A DNA stretch of 64,000 nucleotides from NCBI GenBank assembly GCA_949987705.1, contig OX465281.1, positions 192,187,112 through 192,251,111 of the forward strand, in the 5' to 3' direction. A program made the position numbers and the translations under genes. The notes beneath the pieces were generated by a model that ran no database searches, was not told the DNA's origin, and worked only from the letters and a program-made list of their open reading frames with translations. Shown here piece after piece: positions 42,741-54,631 of the stretch; positions within the stretch are counted from its first letter, which is position 1; each line of letters begins with the position of its first letter. This DNA is from Thereva unica (lineage: Eukaryota; Arthropoda; Insecta; Diptera; Therevidae).

Positions 42741-44644
42741 AACGCAGGAGAGCCCTAAAAAATAACGTAAACTCTACAAGCGACCGCGAAAGACGTTACC
42801 AACTGGAACGGGAGTACTCCCAATTACACCGGGAGGTAAAGAGAAGTGTCCGGCGTGATAAAAGGCAGCAGATAAATGAGCTCGCAGAAAAAGCGGAAAA
42901 CGCGGCAAACACAGGCAACAGTAAGGTGCTGTACCAAATTACTAAACAGCTCACGGGAAAGCACTCTACTAAAAAGCATGCCGTTAAGAGTGCGGATGGA
43001 AGGCTGCTGTGCAGCGACGAGGAGCAGCTCCAAAGATGGAGAGATTACTTCTTCGCCGCCCTGAATGGTTCATTTACACAGGAACCTCAGGAAACCAGCA
43101 ACAATGCACAGCCTATAAGAATCACCACCCGAGCCCCATCCAAGACGGAAATAGTAACCGCAATTCATGCGATAGCCAATGGTAAAGCAGCTGGGAAAGA
43201 TGGCATCCCGCCAGAATTGTTGAAAGCCGATTCAAGCCTCATAGCAGATGCGCTTCAGCCAATCCTGGAAATAGCATGGAACACCTGTACCTTTCCGGAG
43301 GATTGGACGGAAGGTATCATAGTCAAAATACCAAAAAAGGGGGACCTAACAATATGCGACAATTGGAGAGGCATCTGTTTACTATCTACAGTGGGCAAAA
43401 TTTTGTCCCATATATTACTATCTAGGATAAGTGAGGCAGTAGACCGAACGCTTAGGAGGCAGCAGGACGGATTCAGGAAGGGCCGCTCATGTATTGATCA
43501 TATCAACACCTTACGAATAATAGTGGAGCAGTCTACTGAATTCCGATCCCCCCTTTACCTTGCTTTCGTAGATTATGAGAAAGCGTTCGACTCGGTCAAT
43601 AGGAGCTTTATATGGCAGGCACTACGGCGACAGGGACTGCCTGATAAAATAATAGAATTGATAAAAGCCCTATATAACAATTCCAAATGCAGAGTTCTCC
43701 ATAATGGAAAATTATCCGACAGCTTCGAGGTGAGCTCAGGAGTACGACAAGGATGCCTACTCTCGCCTTTACTATTTCTTATAGTAATAAATGACATCCT
43801 TGTCGGCGCTCTAGATAGTAGAACAGGCGGCATACAATGGGGTTTGTTAGACCGCCTTAAGGATCTCGACTACGCAGATAATATCTGTTTGCTGGCCCAC
43901 AGACACCAGGACCTCAAAAACATGATTAACAATTTGGCAACAGAAAGTAGTCCAGCAGGCTTAAGGCTAAATCCAACTAAAACTAAAGAAATGCGGATAA
44001 ATGCAAACACCATTGAACGGACTGCGCTGAATAACCGTGACGTGGAACTGGTCGATAAATTCTGTTACCTCGGTAGTATTATTACCGAAAATGGCGGTGC
44101 AGAAGAAGATGTCAGTTCCAGAATAAATAAAGCACGAGGCGCATATGCATGCCTGTTCCGCATATGGAGATCAACGGAGATCTCAACTAACACCAAATTG
44201 CGGCTGTTCAACTCCAACGTGAAGGCAGTACTTTTGTACGGTTGCGAAACATGGAAAGTCACCCAACTCATCACAGGGCGCCTACAAGTCTTCATCAACA
44301 GATGCCTTCGTCGTATCCTAAAAATCCGCTGGCAAGATAGAATTTCAAACGAAGAACTATGGCACCGTGCCGGCCAAGAAAGGATAGACGACCAAATCAG
44401 ACGAAGGAAATGGAATTGGGTTGGCCACACCTTGCGACGTGAAAATGAAAATCTAGCCAAACAGGCCCTCGACTGGAATCCGCAAGGATCCCGTCGAGTC
44501 GGAAGACCTAGGACAACATGGAGGAGAACCCTATTAGCAGAAGCCGCAACAACTGGGAGATCCTGGTCGGAGCTGAGAGCCGTCGCGCAAAACAGAGTCC
44601 GTTGGAGGGCAACTGTTTCCGCCCTATGTCCCATGAGGGATTAA
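42741..44644 (+). CDS. LINE reverse transcriptase (YADN variant)
   Basis: A frame intact from 42926 (open slightly upstream) to 44644, 572 residues or more. Motifs: GKAAGKDGIPPELLK, DNWRGICLLSTVGKI, QDGFRKGRSCIDHI, AFVDYEKAFDSVNR (first catalytic Asp), GVRQGCLLSPLLF and DLDYADNICLLA. The usual YADD reads YADN, so the second aspartate of the pair is replaced; this copy is probably inactive. The C-terminal part has FCYLGSIITENGGA, the KWNWVGHTLRRENENLA segment and the end RWRATVSALCPMRD. It matches the RTE-like insect elements often annotated as craniofacial development protein 2-like. Confidence 0.85.
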
Positions 44645-44689
44645 AGGAGCACAATGATGAAAAAAAATGATGATGATATGACGCCGTGC

Positions 44690-44935
44690 CGACCAAGAAA
44701 GGATAGGCGAACAAATCAGGCGAAGGAAATGAAATTCGATTGGCTACAACTTGCCATGCGAAAACGAAAATCTAGCCAATCCGCAAGGAACCCGCCAAGT
44801 TGGAAGAGAACCTTACTAACAGAGATCGCAGCAGCTGGGAGATCATGGTCAGAGCTGAGAGCTGCCGCGCAAAACAGAGCCCGCTGGAGGGCAACTGTTT
44901 CCGCACTATGTCCCATGAAGTATTACAAGAGCATA
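44690..44935 (+). mobile_element. Second RTE-like LINE 3' fragment in tandem
   Basis: Directly after the tail of the previous copy, sequence again matches the LINE's last about 250 bases, but with deletions and ending TGTCCCATGAAGTATTACA. It reads as an older copy. Frame broken. Confidence 0.75.
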
Positions 44936-46563
44936 GGTCAAGTCAATTCACCATTGCGGGAAAGTTAACTCAAGAGATGTCATACGATGATATCATAGAC
45001 ACTTTCGTTCTAAAAAAACAAAGAGGAATATTTATAAATTGACTGAATAGTCTTATTTATAAAAAACACTACTCGTTTTTATTCTTGAATTATTTGATGG
45101 TTTTATGAAATACAGCACATTTAATTTCAATCGTGACCCACCGTTGATATGTAGAGGGGGCAGGATATACTCCTAGGAGCGCTTAAACTTTAAATACGAC
45201 CCTAGTAATACCGCGACAAATATAATTGAGTGGGAACCGATTACTATATAATATAATATTTTACATTTAAAAAACTACAGCTCATTTATACTATCAGCGC
45301 ATACTGAATCAATCTTCAGATTATTTAGAGCAAGGTTATTTATGCAACGGAAGCCAGATAATTGCAGGAAAGAGGCAGAACAATTTTTATAAATAGGAAA
45401 GAATAAAGGAATAATAAATAGACGAAGAACCCAATACGGTAGCAAGCAGAGCTTCAACTTAGGCACAGAAATCCTAGTTATTAAATTTTAAGATTATTAA
45501 ACTGCCTAGCACCAAAAACAACGTGCCCATTTGAAGTACTGGCATGAAGGAACAACAAAACGGGAATAGACAAGATTAATGAGAGAATATTAAAAACAAA
45601 GAAACCAAGCAGGAAAATCGTAGGCAAAAATTAAATATGTATTAGTCAAAATAAGCAGGAGGTTAATTATGAATTTCACTCCTTATTCACTAAACTTACA
45701 TAAGAATATTTTGTAGATCCTTAGAAGTCGACGGACGTAATAACAGAGCAGCACATTGCATACAAGTGTCTATCACTGCTCGGCATACATAATTAACAAT
45801 TTCATTGTGTCGGCATCGAACATTATTCTTTCTTTTTCTTCTGTCTTCAAAAATTGGCCTCTTAATTTAGCCTGCGCTAATATTGGCAGAAGATAAGGTT
45901 CTAGCACATCATATTTGCTGTTTTAATGGAAATATAAATATACTGTAATCTTAAAGCAGCAAGAAAAGAGGCGAAAATAATGACGGTCGATTCAATGATA
46001 CGAATATAATGACGGTCGATACAAAGAAAAATCCCATTAAAACGGCCACGTTTGAAAATATTAAAATGAAATGGTTTAGCAGAAATTCAGTAATGTACTA
46101 GACTTGCGTTGAAAGTATTCCGCATAAAATTAAAGGTGTAATTAATTTCTGCTAAAGCTGTGATTGATCTCTGATTGTTTTTGATAGCTTGTTTGATATG
46201 TCATTTTTAGCCAGAAGTTCAAAAACTTGTAATTTTTGGTATATTAAAAAGTTACAGTTCATAATAACGGCATATAATTTATAAGCATTGTGTTGATGAA
46301 GGAATGTACATGCGAAACATTTATTTTCTTTATGCAATTAATAATCAAGAGCCACCATGCAGCTAGCCAAAACCCGAAAATATAGTTAGTTAAACGTGCG
46401 TTTTTATTAAACATAATGTAACATCAACATTTTAAATTTACCTTAAAAAATATCCTTCAAGACGATTCGTTAGTTTTAATTAAAAAATTGTTATTGAGAT
46501 TAATTAGTAACAGAAACTAAGTAACTACAATTATTAATAGTAAAAATATTTTGCTCTTCAAAC
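44936..46563. other. Intron sequence without a supported gene
   Basis: AT-rich. A 19-base block GACGGTCGAT recurs twice near 45985 and 46012 (AATGACGGTCGAT). No gene or complete element is seen. Confidence 0.4.
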
Positions 46564-46710
46564 CTTCGGAGATGGTGAGACTACTTCTACGTCACTCTTT
46601 CTTATAGGACTGTCACAATATGCATGTTCGAAAGAATCCTCGCAATCTGTAACTTCAATAATAGATTCTTCAGCTGCACGCAAGGGCATATTTGTAGGTA
46701 TATCTTCAAT
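46564..46710 (-). CDS. scra: Anillin/scraps-like, small third exon
   Basis: Acceptor CTTATTTCTAG, 49 codons: IEDIPTNMPLRAAEESIIEV, then TDCEDSFEHAYCDSPIRKSD and VEVVSPSPK. The proposed donor is GTTTGA at 46563, which is weak; read through, it would give a valine codon and a TGA. The join to 35203 keeps phase 0. The exon has no known domain; acidic composition fits the linker before the anillin homology region. Confidence 0.6.
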
Positions 46711-46766
46711 CTAGAAATAAGTAAAATGTGAAACAAAATAAAATATATATATATTTTTTTACTTAC

Positions 46767-49375
46767 ACTATCTAAACTCGAATTAGCTTTTTTATACTGT
46801 CCTGACGAATTATCCTTTTTGGAATCAAAAAGATTGTCTAAAAATATATCACTATTTGATAGCTGCGATTTACTTAAATTTCTCTCTTGTGGAAAGCGAT
46901 CTTTCTCCAATAAATTATTAAAAGATTGGGATTTTGTTATCTGCCTGCATTTTTTCCTTACTTCTGCGTATATCGCACTAGGATTTTCATTAACAATAAT
47001 ATGCTGTACTCCATTAATGCTACTTGCAGTCGAAACCGCTGCATATTGTTGCTGATATTGTGGAATTTCCGCGTAAACAGGTTCTTGATGAATATCAACA
47101 TGTGCAGAAAATTGAATGGAATTGTGAGTGGAAGTGTCATCCTGTTGAACACTGGCATAATTTACGCACTCTTGAAATGTTTTTGGGGCCGGTTCATCGG
47201 TTTTTTCTAGCTTATCACGTATACTTCCTAATATATCATTCATAGTAGCTACAGTAAGATCGCTATTTAAATCTGATGCATACGATCTATAGCTTTGTGG
47301 AATGTTCTGTCGTTGCGGTGTTATAGACTTAAATACTCTTCCCGGAGAAAACCCAAATTTATTACCTACGTTTTTATCCTTTCGAGGAGGCGGAACTACA
47401 CGATTGAAATCAAAATTTTGTTTCGGTGTTTCCTTAGAAGTATCACTTGCACTTGGTTTCTGATTCTGACTGTTATTACTGATGCTTTTAGTTTCATCAA
47501 AAAATAATTTTCTAGGATATTTCCCATCAGTTAAATCGGAATTCGAGGTTTGAATGCCAATACTTTTTAGTGTAGGCATGCTTCTACGTCGGCTGTTTCT
47601 ACGTACTAACTTAATTATTCTCCTCTTGGAATTTTCTAGAAAGTTGATTGTATTATCAACAGCCTTTTTACTAAAACTTTCTTTCTTCGACAATGATTTT
47701 ATTTTTTCTTCTTCTTCAATATTGCTCAGTCTAGTGTTCTCCTTTTGCGCAGACTCATTAACAATATTTCTTTTTGACTGTTCATTAACATCTTTAGAAA
47801 TCAATATTTCATTTTTAATTGGTGTACTTTTACATTCCATGTTTGCTGCAAAATTATGGAAATCTTCACTGGTACGAAATTTTGGTATGGCATCTACTGT
47901 GTCGATATTTAATTTAGGCGGAGGCACCCAACCTAATGATTGAGGCTCAGCGCTATACTGAGACGACTTGAACATTTTTGGATCTGACCGCGATTCATAA
48001 TGTATCATATTAACAATATCTGGCGGAACCCAACCGACTTGTGGTATTGGATCCTCTTTAGAGCTTTCATGTTGTTCACTGGGAGGCGTCCATGCACTTT
48101 GGGGCATTTGATGTCCATTAGTGTTTCCTTGCTGAACGGAAGCATCTCGTCCAGGTTGGATTATTTGATGCTGCTGTGGAGGTGCTTGATGCTGTTGTGG
48201 AGGTGCTTGATATTGTTGCGGAGCTGCTTGATGTTGCTCGGGATGCATCCATTCGCTTTGCTGATTCTGTTGTATTTTGTTCTGCTGTTCCCGGAAGGAT
48301 TCCATTTCAATTAACGATATAGTAGGACACGTTGGTTCACATATATTTAATGGCATGGCATTTTTATCACCGTTTGCTGCTGTTGATTTATTCCAATGTT
48401 CAGAAACATAGGCTCGTGTTCTGTCCATATCAATAATATTCTGCTCTAAATTTCTTTCTGTTGTTGGAATGTAAGTTTTAGTTTGATTTTGCTCAGAACC
48501 GCTTGAAAAACTTCGGGGAGGTTTTTTCGGTGGAGTATTAGAATTTGTATATTTAATAGTCTTTTCCGGAGTTAATCGCTTACGTAATAAATCTCCACCC
48601 TTTTTTCTAGAACTTCCTGACGATGGAGTATCATTTCTTCTTTTGCAACTGTGCGGCGACGCTGTCAATGTACCAGAATCAAAATCATTTAGATCAAAAA
48701 CATCTTCCCGCACGGAAGCTGTTAATTGAGAATCTTCACTGTCGCTTTTTACATGTCCTGGTTTATCACCATTTACTTCTTGAACAGGTTGATTCTCAGA
48801 ATTATTTCTCTTATGAAATCGAACTCTTCTCCACTTAACTTTCGATTTATTTATTCTTACTTCTGATATTATTACATCTTTATGTATCTCTTGAATAATA
48901 TGAAGCATTGGAGCTTCCAAATCAGAACATGAAGTTGATTTAACATCATCCTTATAAATAGTCGTAGTTTTCGGTATTTCCGCCCCGCAACTTCTTCTGT
49001 TAACATTATCTTTGGCAAAAGTTTTAGTTTCAGGCGGAAGTGATACTCTCTTGATTGTCTTATTCTCAGGTAATTTTAAATTTATGTAATCAACACCCAT
49101 TGGCTTTTTGAATCGTGTCCTATGTTTAGGCTGATTATGGGAAAATTTTATTTCATCACTATCACTGGTAAAACAGTAACAAAATCCATTTTGACAAGGT
49201 TTATTTAGCTTTTCGTTTCGCTTGTTGAACATATTTTGAACGGCTGTTTGATCATCATTCTGTAAGAATCCTGGACAGGCATGCTGTTTTGTCGTTTTGT
49301 AATTGTGAATACGAAAAGGAAGGCTATAGTGCGACGAGGAAGACATTGCGCAGCTACCAGGGGTTGTACATCGAC
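46767..49375 (-). CDS. scra: Anillin/scraps-like, large second exon (N-terminal half)
   Basis: Acceptor TTTTGTCTAG, donor GTAAGT at 46766, in frame with both neighbours. About 870 residues of mostly disordered protein: serine/asparagine-rich, proline-rich SH3-like motifs (TPPKKPPRSFSS, VVPPPRKDKN), a QQ/PP repeat (APPQQHQAPPQQHQ), and repeated W(T/V)PP motifs. The N-terminal part of anillins binds myosin II and F-actin and carries nuclear signals. A basic block (KRRIIKLVRRNSRRRSM) could be such a signal or membrane-binding site. An internal ATG at 49346 gives an alternative start if the far upstream exon is wrong. Identity rests mainly on the downstream exons. Confidence 0.75.
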
Positions 49376-50273
49376 CTAGACAAAATATAATAAAAATGCT
49401 GTGTTAACAACATTCTATGGGCTATGCAAAATTCAAAAATAATATTTATTTAAACAATAATGATAAAATCTAATTTCTATGTTGCTTCAGCAATAAGATA
49501 TTACAAGTCTAATGTTAAGAAGGCTTTTCTTTATGTGGAAGAAGATGAAGATGGTGGAAGGGTATATTTAGCAATTCCATCTCCCTGAGGTGCCAGCTAG
49601 GTTACTTCTTCGAAAGTCAGATAGTCTGATAGTCGAATGGCGAGCTATCTGCGCCATATAAACGAATTTTAACTCGATTAGGCTAAGGGTTAACAGCCAG
49701 TTTTCATAAAAATACTATTGCTATCAAGCGGGAAATAGTACCTGTGGATGGACCGCCGATGACCTATGATTCGAACGAGGACACGAAAGCAAGACCAGAT
49801 TGCACAATCCGGAGGAACATATCCCCCAAACGGCGAGTCCTTATATTCAGAAACCGAACCGAAAGCCGTAGAAGTGGCGCGGGCATAATGCACATCAAGG
49901 AAGCCAGGCCCAGCATCATTTACCTGATCACCAGTTAGTTTCTGAGAGGATTATTATCGTGCACCTGCGCACCAGACTAAGAAGTACTACGTTAGTCCAA
50001 TGCTACGCTCTAACTGAAGACGTAGACGATGACATCAAAGACGAGTCAGGGTGTCTACCAGGCTTAGTAAAAAAATTTTAAGGCTATTTTAAGGATCTTT
50101 AAGGATAAAAATATAATTTTTTAAGGATCAAATTCTGAATAAAAATTTTTAACTATACCACAATAATTTTATTTTTACAAAATAAACATTAAATGTATAT
50201 TACATTGAAATATTAAATGAATAAAACATTGAAAATTGAATAAAATTAAAAAATAATTATATTTTACGTAAAC

Positions 50274-50600
50274 TTAATTTTTGTTGGTTGATTTTAATAC
50301 TTCTTTTAGTTTTTCTTCTTCTAATTCCAAATTTTTCGTTTCTTTTTTCGCTAATCTTGTCACTTCCAACTTTTTTAATTTAATCGATTCTAATTTATTT
50401 TTCACTTGTGTCTGTTGAAATTTTTTTTGCTTTTCTTCGTCTTCTTTTTCTTTTAAAGCATGTTTTCTTTTTGACGATGAGCTCTTGTAATCTATTATCA
50501 TTTTATCACTTATAGTAATATTTTTAACTCCTCCAGCACTTTCAATAGCATTATATGCCTGAGTGTCACCCAACCCCCCCTTTTCATTGTGAACGTTCAC
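50274..50600 (-). pseudogene. Lysine/glutamate-rich C-terminal fragment in the TIR element
   Basis: 108 codons ending with TAA at 50274. It encodes NITISDKMIIDYKSSSSKRK and then a charged helix (EEKQKKFQQTQVKNKLESIK) likely to be a coiled coil. It sits near one end of the 50047-51642 element and on its minus strand, so it may be the last part of its original transposase-side gene. No catalytic motif is seen. Confidence 0.4.
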
Positions 50601-51001
50601 ATAGACAACTCGTATTTTTGTCTATGTGAACAGCTCCATAGCAATAGCACACCACGCTGTACATCTGTAACATCCCACAAGGAAAAGGAAACATACAATC
50701 ATGAATGCTGGAAACCTTCCGAGGAAGTTTGGAAGCATTCCCTTCCGTGCTCTAGTTCATATTCTTTTTATCCATCCATGTCATTGGATGCAAGACTAAG
50801 AATGAAGCTTTTGCGGAAATAAAATTCAAAAAATTCTCTATACCTTCTCTGGGCAACGAACAGGAAGGCTTCCTTATTCCTACCAATAGGAAGCATTCTC
50901 AATTTTCCTTGTGGGATACTCTGGCGGCAGAATTTCAGTATTATAAACTTTGTTATGTTAATTGGCGCAAAAGTACAAATCGATTTAATATTTCACTAAT
51001 A

Positions 51002-51479
51002 CCATGATCGCACTGAGCCGAAATTACGTGATTTCGGCTATATTGGTGATTTCGCCCAAAATCACGTTCAAAATCATGTGATTTCCCATATATTTTTGTG
51101 ATTTCGAAATCATCTCAAACCTCCTAATTTTGGCGAAATTACGAACGAAATCATGTCGAAGCCAACACTCAAACCTAAAAATCGAATTCAGCTCAATTCA
51201 GCACGTCTCTCTTGATGGTGAAATTGTCAGTTTGACACATTTTAATAACACAGTTTTAATTTTAAATATGAAATTCACATTTTAACTTTCTTCAAAATTC
51301 AAAAACCCATGAGTTATTGTTATAAGAGGAATTGTAGTGAAATTCGGGCAGAAAAAAAACGAAAACATGAGTAGTGCTAGAAAAAACTGTCAATCGAAAT
51401 CATCTCCAGTGCGAACGGTTCTACATAATTTCAAAATCACTTTCCGAAATCACCTAATTTCGGCTCAGTGCGAACATGG
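51002..51479. mobile_element. Mariner-type MITE, 478 bp, TA-flanked
   Basis: Ends CCATGATCGCACTGAGCCG / CCATGTTCGCACTGAGCCG, 36 bases nearly exact. TA occurs on both sides (51000-51001 and 51480-51481). The inside repeats GTGATTTCG words. No coding capacity. Confidence 0.8.
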
Positions 51480-52061
51480 TATAACATTTACAATATAAAA
51501 ATAATATAAAAAAATGCATCACTTCTGTTCTCTTGAAAATAAAAATAAGGATCGTGTTAATAATTTTTTAAGGCTTTAAGGATAAAAAAAATTAAGGATA
51601 TTTTAAGGCTTTAAGGATTTTAAGGACCTGGTAGACACGCTGGAGGTTTATAAGCCAAGAATGAGGTTTTTCGCTCTATTACAAGGGGAAACACAATTGT
51701 TTTAATTAATGGGTGGCCTAAATGCATAAATTGACTCCAGCAACAACGGCCTTGGACACACAATGGAAATTAAGGCATAGGCCAAGTCACTAACAGCAAC
51801 GGCGAGCTTTTCGTCGACTTCTGTAGTCCCACCAACTCATGGTAAGTGGAACTTAGTTTTGTCACAAGAAGATATACAAGGAGACCTGGGTATCGTCCGA
51901 TGGTAGAACGACGAATCAGATAGCTCACGCAGCTGTCAGCCCCAGATGGAGAGCTATTATGGAGGATATCAGAAGCTATAGAAGAGGAGATATTGAAAGT
52001 GACCACCATTTGATAGTAGCAACTATTCACATCAAAATCAGCGCGATCAGAAACGTCCAAC

Positions 52062-52266
52062 TTCTTCTTCTTCTTTAACGGCTCTACAACCGGGATCCGG
52101 TCCTGGACTCTCGCAACTGCTCTCTCAACCCGTCCCGATTCTGATCCGATGTCATCCATTTTGGCATGCCTAAGCTCTGAGCGTCCTGGTTTACCACATC
52201 CTTCCAGTGAAGGTTAGGTCTCCCTCGCTGTCGAACCCCATAGGTCTTACCGCGATGCCGCGACGC
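52062..52266 (-). mobile_element. 3' end of a second LINE type inserted in minus orientation
   Basis: On the minus strand it encodes KTYGVRQRGRPNLHWKDVVN, the GRPxxxWxD signature at the C-terminus of many LINE polymerases, ends with RTGSRL and a stop, and finishes in a (GAA)n tail (TTCTTCTTC on the + strand, 52062-52073). CCAAC is duplicated at 52057-52061 and 52267-52271. Confidence 0.75.
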
Positions 52267-52644
52267 CCAACACAATGCCATAAACAGTAAACGATTTAAC
52301 GTATGTAGACCTTCTGCGGGATAGCATTAAAGGGCGAGAATTTACTGGAAAACTGCAACAAACCAGCAAAGCGTTTCTAACGAAAATAATATTGGCGAAC
52401 TGTGGAGAACAACAAAGGACGCTTTAATAACAGCAGCGGAAACAATCATCGGTTATGTTCAAAGAAAAACAACCAATTACAGCGGGAGGTAAAGAGAAGC
52501 GCCCGGCGTTATAAAAAGGAGATAAACGAGATTTGTAATTGTAATAGAGTAAACCCTTCCAACACAGAAGGCGTACTTCACAGCTGGGCAAAAAAAATAA
52601 CGAACTCGGCACAAGCAAGCGCTGAAATGAGGCTCTCATTTAGT

Positions 52645-53024
52645 GCGTTTCCATGACAGCCTGAAGCTTACTTGAAGCGTACTTCAAGTACAAATGTAAA
52701 CGCAAGCAGCTCGACTGGAGTCGATAAAAAAGATTTTTGTGATCGGCTCGAGTGCTTGTCATGTAAACCGAGCTTGAAAGCTTGAGTGCTCGAAAGTGCG
52801 AAATTTAGACTTGTGAATGTGTCTAAAGGTAATTTGTGGGAATATGAGGAGGCAAAAATATTAATGAAGAAATAAAAACACGATAAAAGGAAGAAATATA
52901 ATAGTAACTTCAAATGACAGCTAAAGAACTCAAGCTCATTTCAAGCTAATATGCCGCTTCAAGTAGGCAGAGCATATACGCGCTCGAGTTCTTGAGATTT
53001 TCAAGCCTTCGAGTCATGGAAACG
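52645..53024. mobile_element. MITE with GCGTTTCCATGAC ends and TAGT duplication
   Basis: Left end GCGTTTCCATGAC, right end the inverse without the first base. TAGT on both sides (52641-52644, 53025-53028). Stem sequence includes TTGAAGCGTACTTCAAG-type words. Shares its terminal theme with elements at 56112-56518 and 57547-57610. Confidence 0.7.
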
Positions 53025-53044
53025 TAGTAATTCACACCCCACTT

Positions 53045-53600
53045 AACCCGGATGGGAATGCCCTTAGCCACCTACAAACTAGCTGTGACGAATATCAGCT
53101 TAGCTCGAGCTGGGTGGAGATGGACCACAGCAACAGTGTGCCGCACTCTTCATGCAATGTGGCCAATTTTTGACGCAAAACGTTCAATATCTCTTGTTCA
53201 GTTGAACAAAAACGAGATAAGCCATATCGTAACGATGCTGACCGGTCACTGTCCCTTTGGCCCGCACGCCGGAAGATTAGGACTTCCCCACAACGACTTA
53301 TGGAGAAGCTCAGGTAATGAAGAAGAGGAAGAAACTGTCTCCCATCTTCTCTGTACATGTTCCGCCCTTGCAAGGAAAAGCGGGACCTGCCTGGGCTCAT
53401 CCTTTCTTTGGTGGATTGAGTGAGCTGCAAAATTTTGGTGTTCCTAACCTCTGTCGCTTTATCAAAAGCTCAAAATTGCTTGAAATGGCCTGAACTTTGT
53501 CCCAACACTAGAATGGCATTACCACCATTACCACAGGTCCAATGGCGTACCTAAGTGGGCCCCTCCCTCAGCCATTTCAACCTAACCTAACCTATCGCTA
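53045..53600 (+). mobile_element. 3' fragment of a LOA/I/Jockey-type LINE with ACCTAACCTA tail
   Basis: The frame 53052-53423 shows LVQLNKNEISHIVTMLTGHC, GRLGLPHNDLWR and EEEEETVSHLLCTCSALA, the usual end of insect LINE polymerases (HLLCxCxAL zinc-type motif). After the stop a 3' UTR runs to CAACCTAACCTAACCTA. 5' truncated, as usual for LINEs. Confidence 0.8.
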
Positions 53601-53621
53601 AATACTACTTCAAGTTTTTGG

Positions 53622-53685
53622 GCGCATAAAGACAGTACAAAGGGACTTTCCCTAAGCCTCTAGACTGTCACATAAAAAAAAGGGT
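53622..53685 (+). mobile_element. SINE 3' end fragment
   Basis: AAAGGGACTTTCCCTAAGC followed by CTAGACTGTCACATAAAAAAA resembles the end of the SINE at 31718-32182. Confidence 0.6.
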
Positions 53686-53779
53686 GTGAGATAGATGGAA
53701 AGCCATATGCATTAGAAGAGGTAGTAGTAAGGCTTTAAGCAAATTCATACGCACATCCCTTTTCAGCAAGCCATAATGA

Positions 53780-54230
53780 TAACGAAGTTAAGAGCGGAGT
53801 ACATAGGTTTTACTAACAATGAAATTAATGTGATCCCAACAGGCCACGCTGCTATTCAGTACCACCCCAAGATTTCTTTCTTTGTCAACGCAAGCTAGAG
53901 GAACCGATTTTAACGTGATAGCAGAAATGCCAAGACGAACAGGAGAAAAGTGAGAGATATAAAAATACACTAGGATTTCGAAGGATTTAGCCCCAGCAAA
54001 TTCAATGTCCACCAGTAGGGTACATGACGAAAGTCAACAAACAGCAAGCGGTTTCACACACATATGTCGGATTTCATCTCCTCGTGCAGCAAAATAAAAC
54101 TGCACAATGTACCAACTCGAGCATACAATATCGTAAGTAAAAAATACTGAATAACAGTGGCCCAAAACCGGAGCCTTTGAGGATTCCAGCGTGGAGTAGA
54201 GCACTTGAGGAACTTTACCCACCTAGTTTA
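53780..54230 (-). mobile_element. CR1/Jockey-type reverse transcriptase fragment
   Basis: Minus-strand frames encode DKERNLGVVLNSSVACWDHI (LINE thumb region) and, upstream, MGKVPQVLYSTLESSKAPVL. Related to the LINE at 21140-24028 but diverged and broken. Confidence 0.6.
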
Positions 54231-54631
54231 ACATTTTGAGAGCGATTAGATAAAAATCTTTTTGAAAGCTTAAGAGCAGAAAGAACAAAATGTGATTGAA
54301 GGCTGTGATATTTACAAAAGCTAGATTGCCATATTTATATTTATAAGTTTGAGACGCTCACAATATGCCAATTCGCTGGAGGGTAACTAGGTCCGCCCTA
54401 TGTCTCATGAGGGATAAAAGGATAAGTTTTTAAAATGTCTCTTCAACAAAAACTAAGTGTTCCATTAAGAAAATAAAAGTAATAAACAGAACATCTTCGT
54501 ATTATTTGTCTAGAAATGGCCACAGTTAACCAAAGACTTCTTCGGCGGAATAAAAATTAAAAAATCAATGAACAGGTTGGGTTCAAGGAAGACAAGTAAT
54601 GTTGAGTAAATTAGAAGAAGCGTAGCGTTCG

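Larger units (their letters stand above)
41390..44680 (+). mobile_element. RTE-like LINE, nearly full length, defective
   Basis: About 3.3 kb with a GC-richer 5' region, an apurinic endonuclease, reverse transcriptase and a tail of GATGATG repeats, as in RTE elements. Two lesions: a TAA at 42198-42200 and a missing four bases near 42695 when compared with the fragment at 57085-57105. Clade assignment is from motif memory. Further pieces of the family are at 2965, 31545, 40928, 44690, 49585, 51655, 54380 and 56885. Confidence 0.82.
35204..46563 (-). other. 11.4-kb anillin intron filled with mobile elements
   Basis: It lies between a weak donor (AAG|GTTTGA) and a normal acceptor. It holds the 35652-39770 transposon, an unrecognised minus-strand open frame (39774-39928) and the RTE-like LINE tandem at 40928-44935. 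The stretches 35210-35650, 39950-40927 and 44940-46560 show no gene I can support. Confidence 0.6.
50047..51642. mobile_element. TIR element with CAGGGTGTCTACCAGG ends
   Basis: Left end CAGGGTGTCTACCAGG, right end CCTGGTAGACACGCTG, with TTTTAAGG words repeated inside both ends. CAG...CTG termini suggest hAT-type, but I could not find an 8-bp duplication. A lysine/glutamate-rich frame (50274-50600 minus; KEKEDEEKQKKFQ) looks like a surviving tail end of a protein. A mariner-type MITE is nested at 51002-51479. Another small hairpin (CACATAGACAA with its inverse) lies at 50596-50628. Confidence 0.65.
49585..52640 (+). mobile_element. RTE-like LINE copy split by two later insertions
   Basis: 49585-50046 matches the 5' and endonuclease region of the 41390 copy. 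The LINE resumes at about 51655 (GAATGAGGTTTTTCGCTCTA), runs to 52061, resumes at 52267 and fades by about 52640. In between are a TIR element (50047-51642) and a minus-strand LINE tail (52062-52266). All reading frames are broken. Confidence 0.78.

Noticed and set aside
53052..53423. Independent zinc-finger gene
   Set aside because: It matches the C-terminus of LINE polymerases and is followed by a LINE-type 3' UTR and tail.
53570..53600. Telomere-like repeat (CCTAACCTAACCTA)
   Set aside because: Only a few units at the exact end of a LINE 3' UTR, where such tails are usual.
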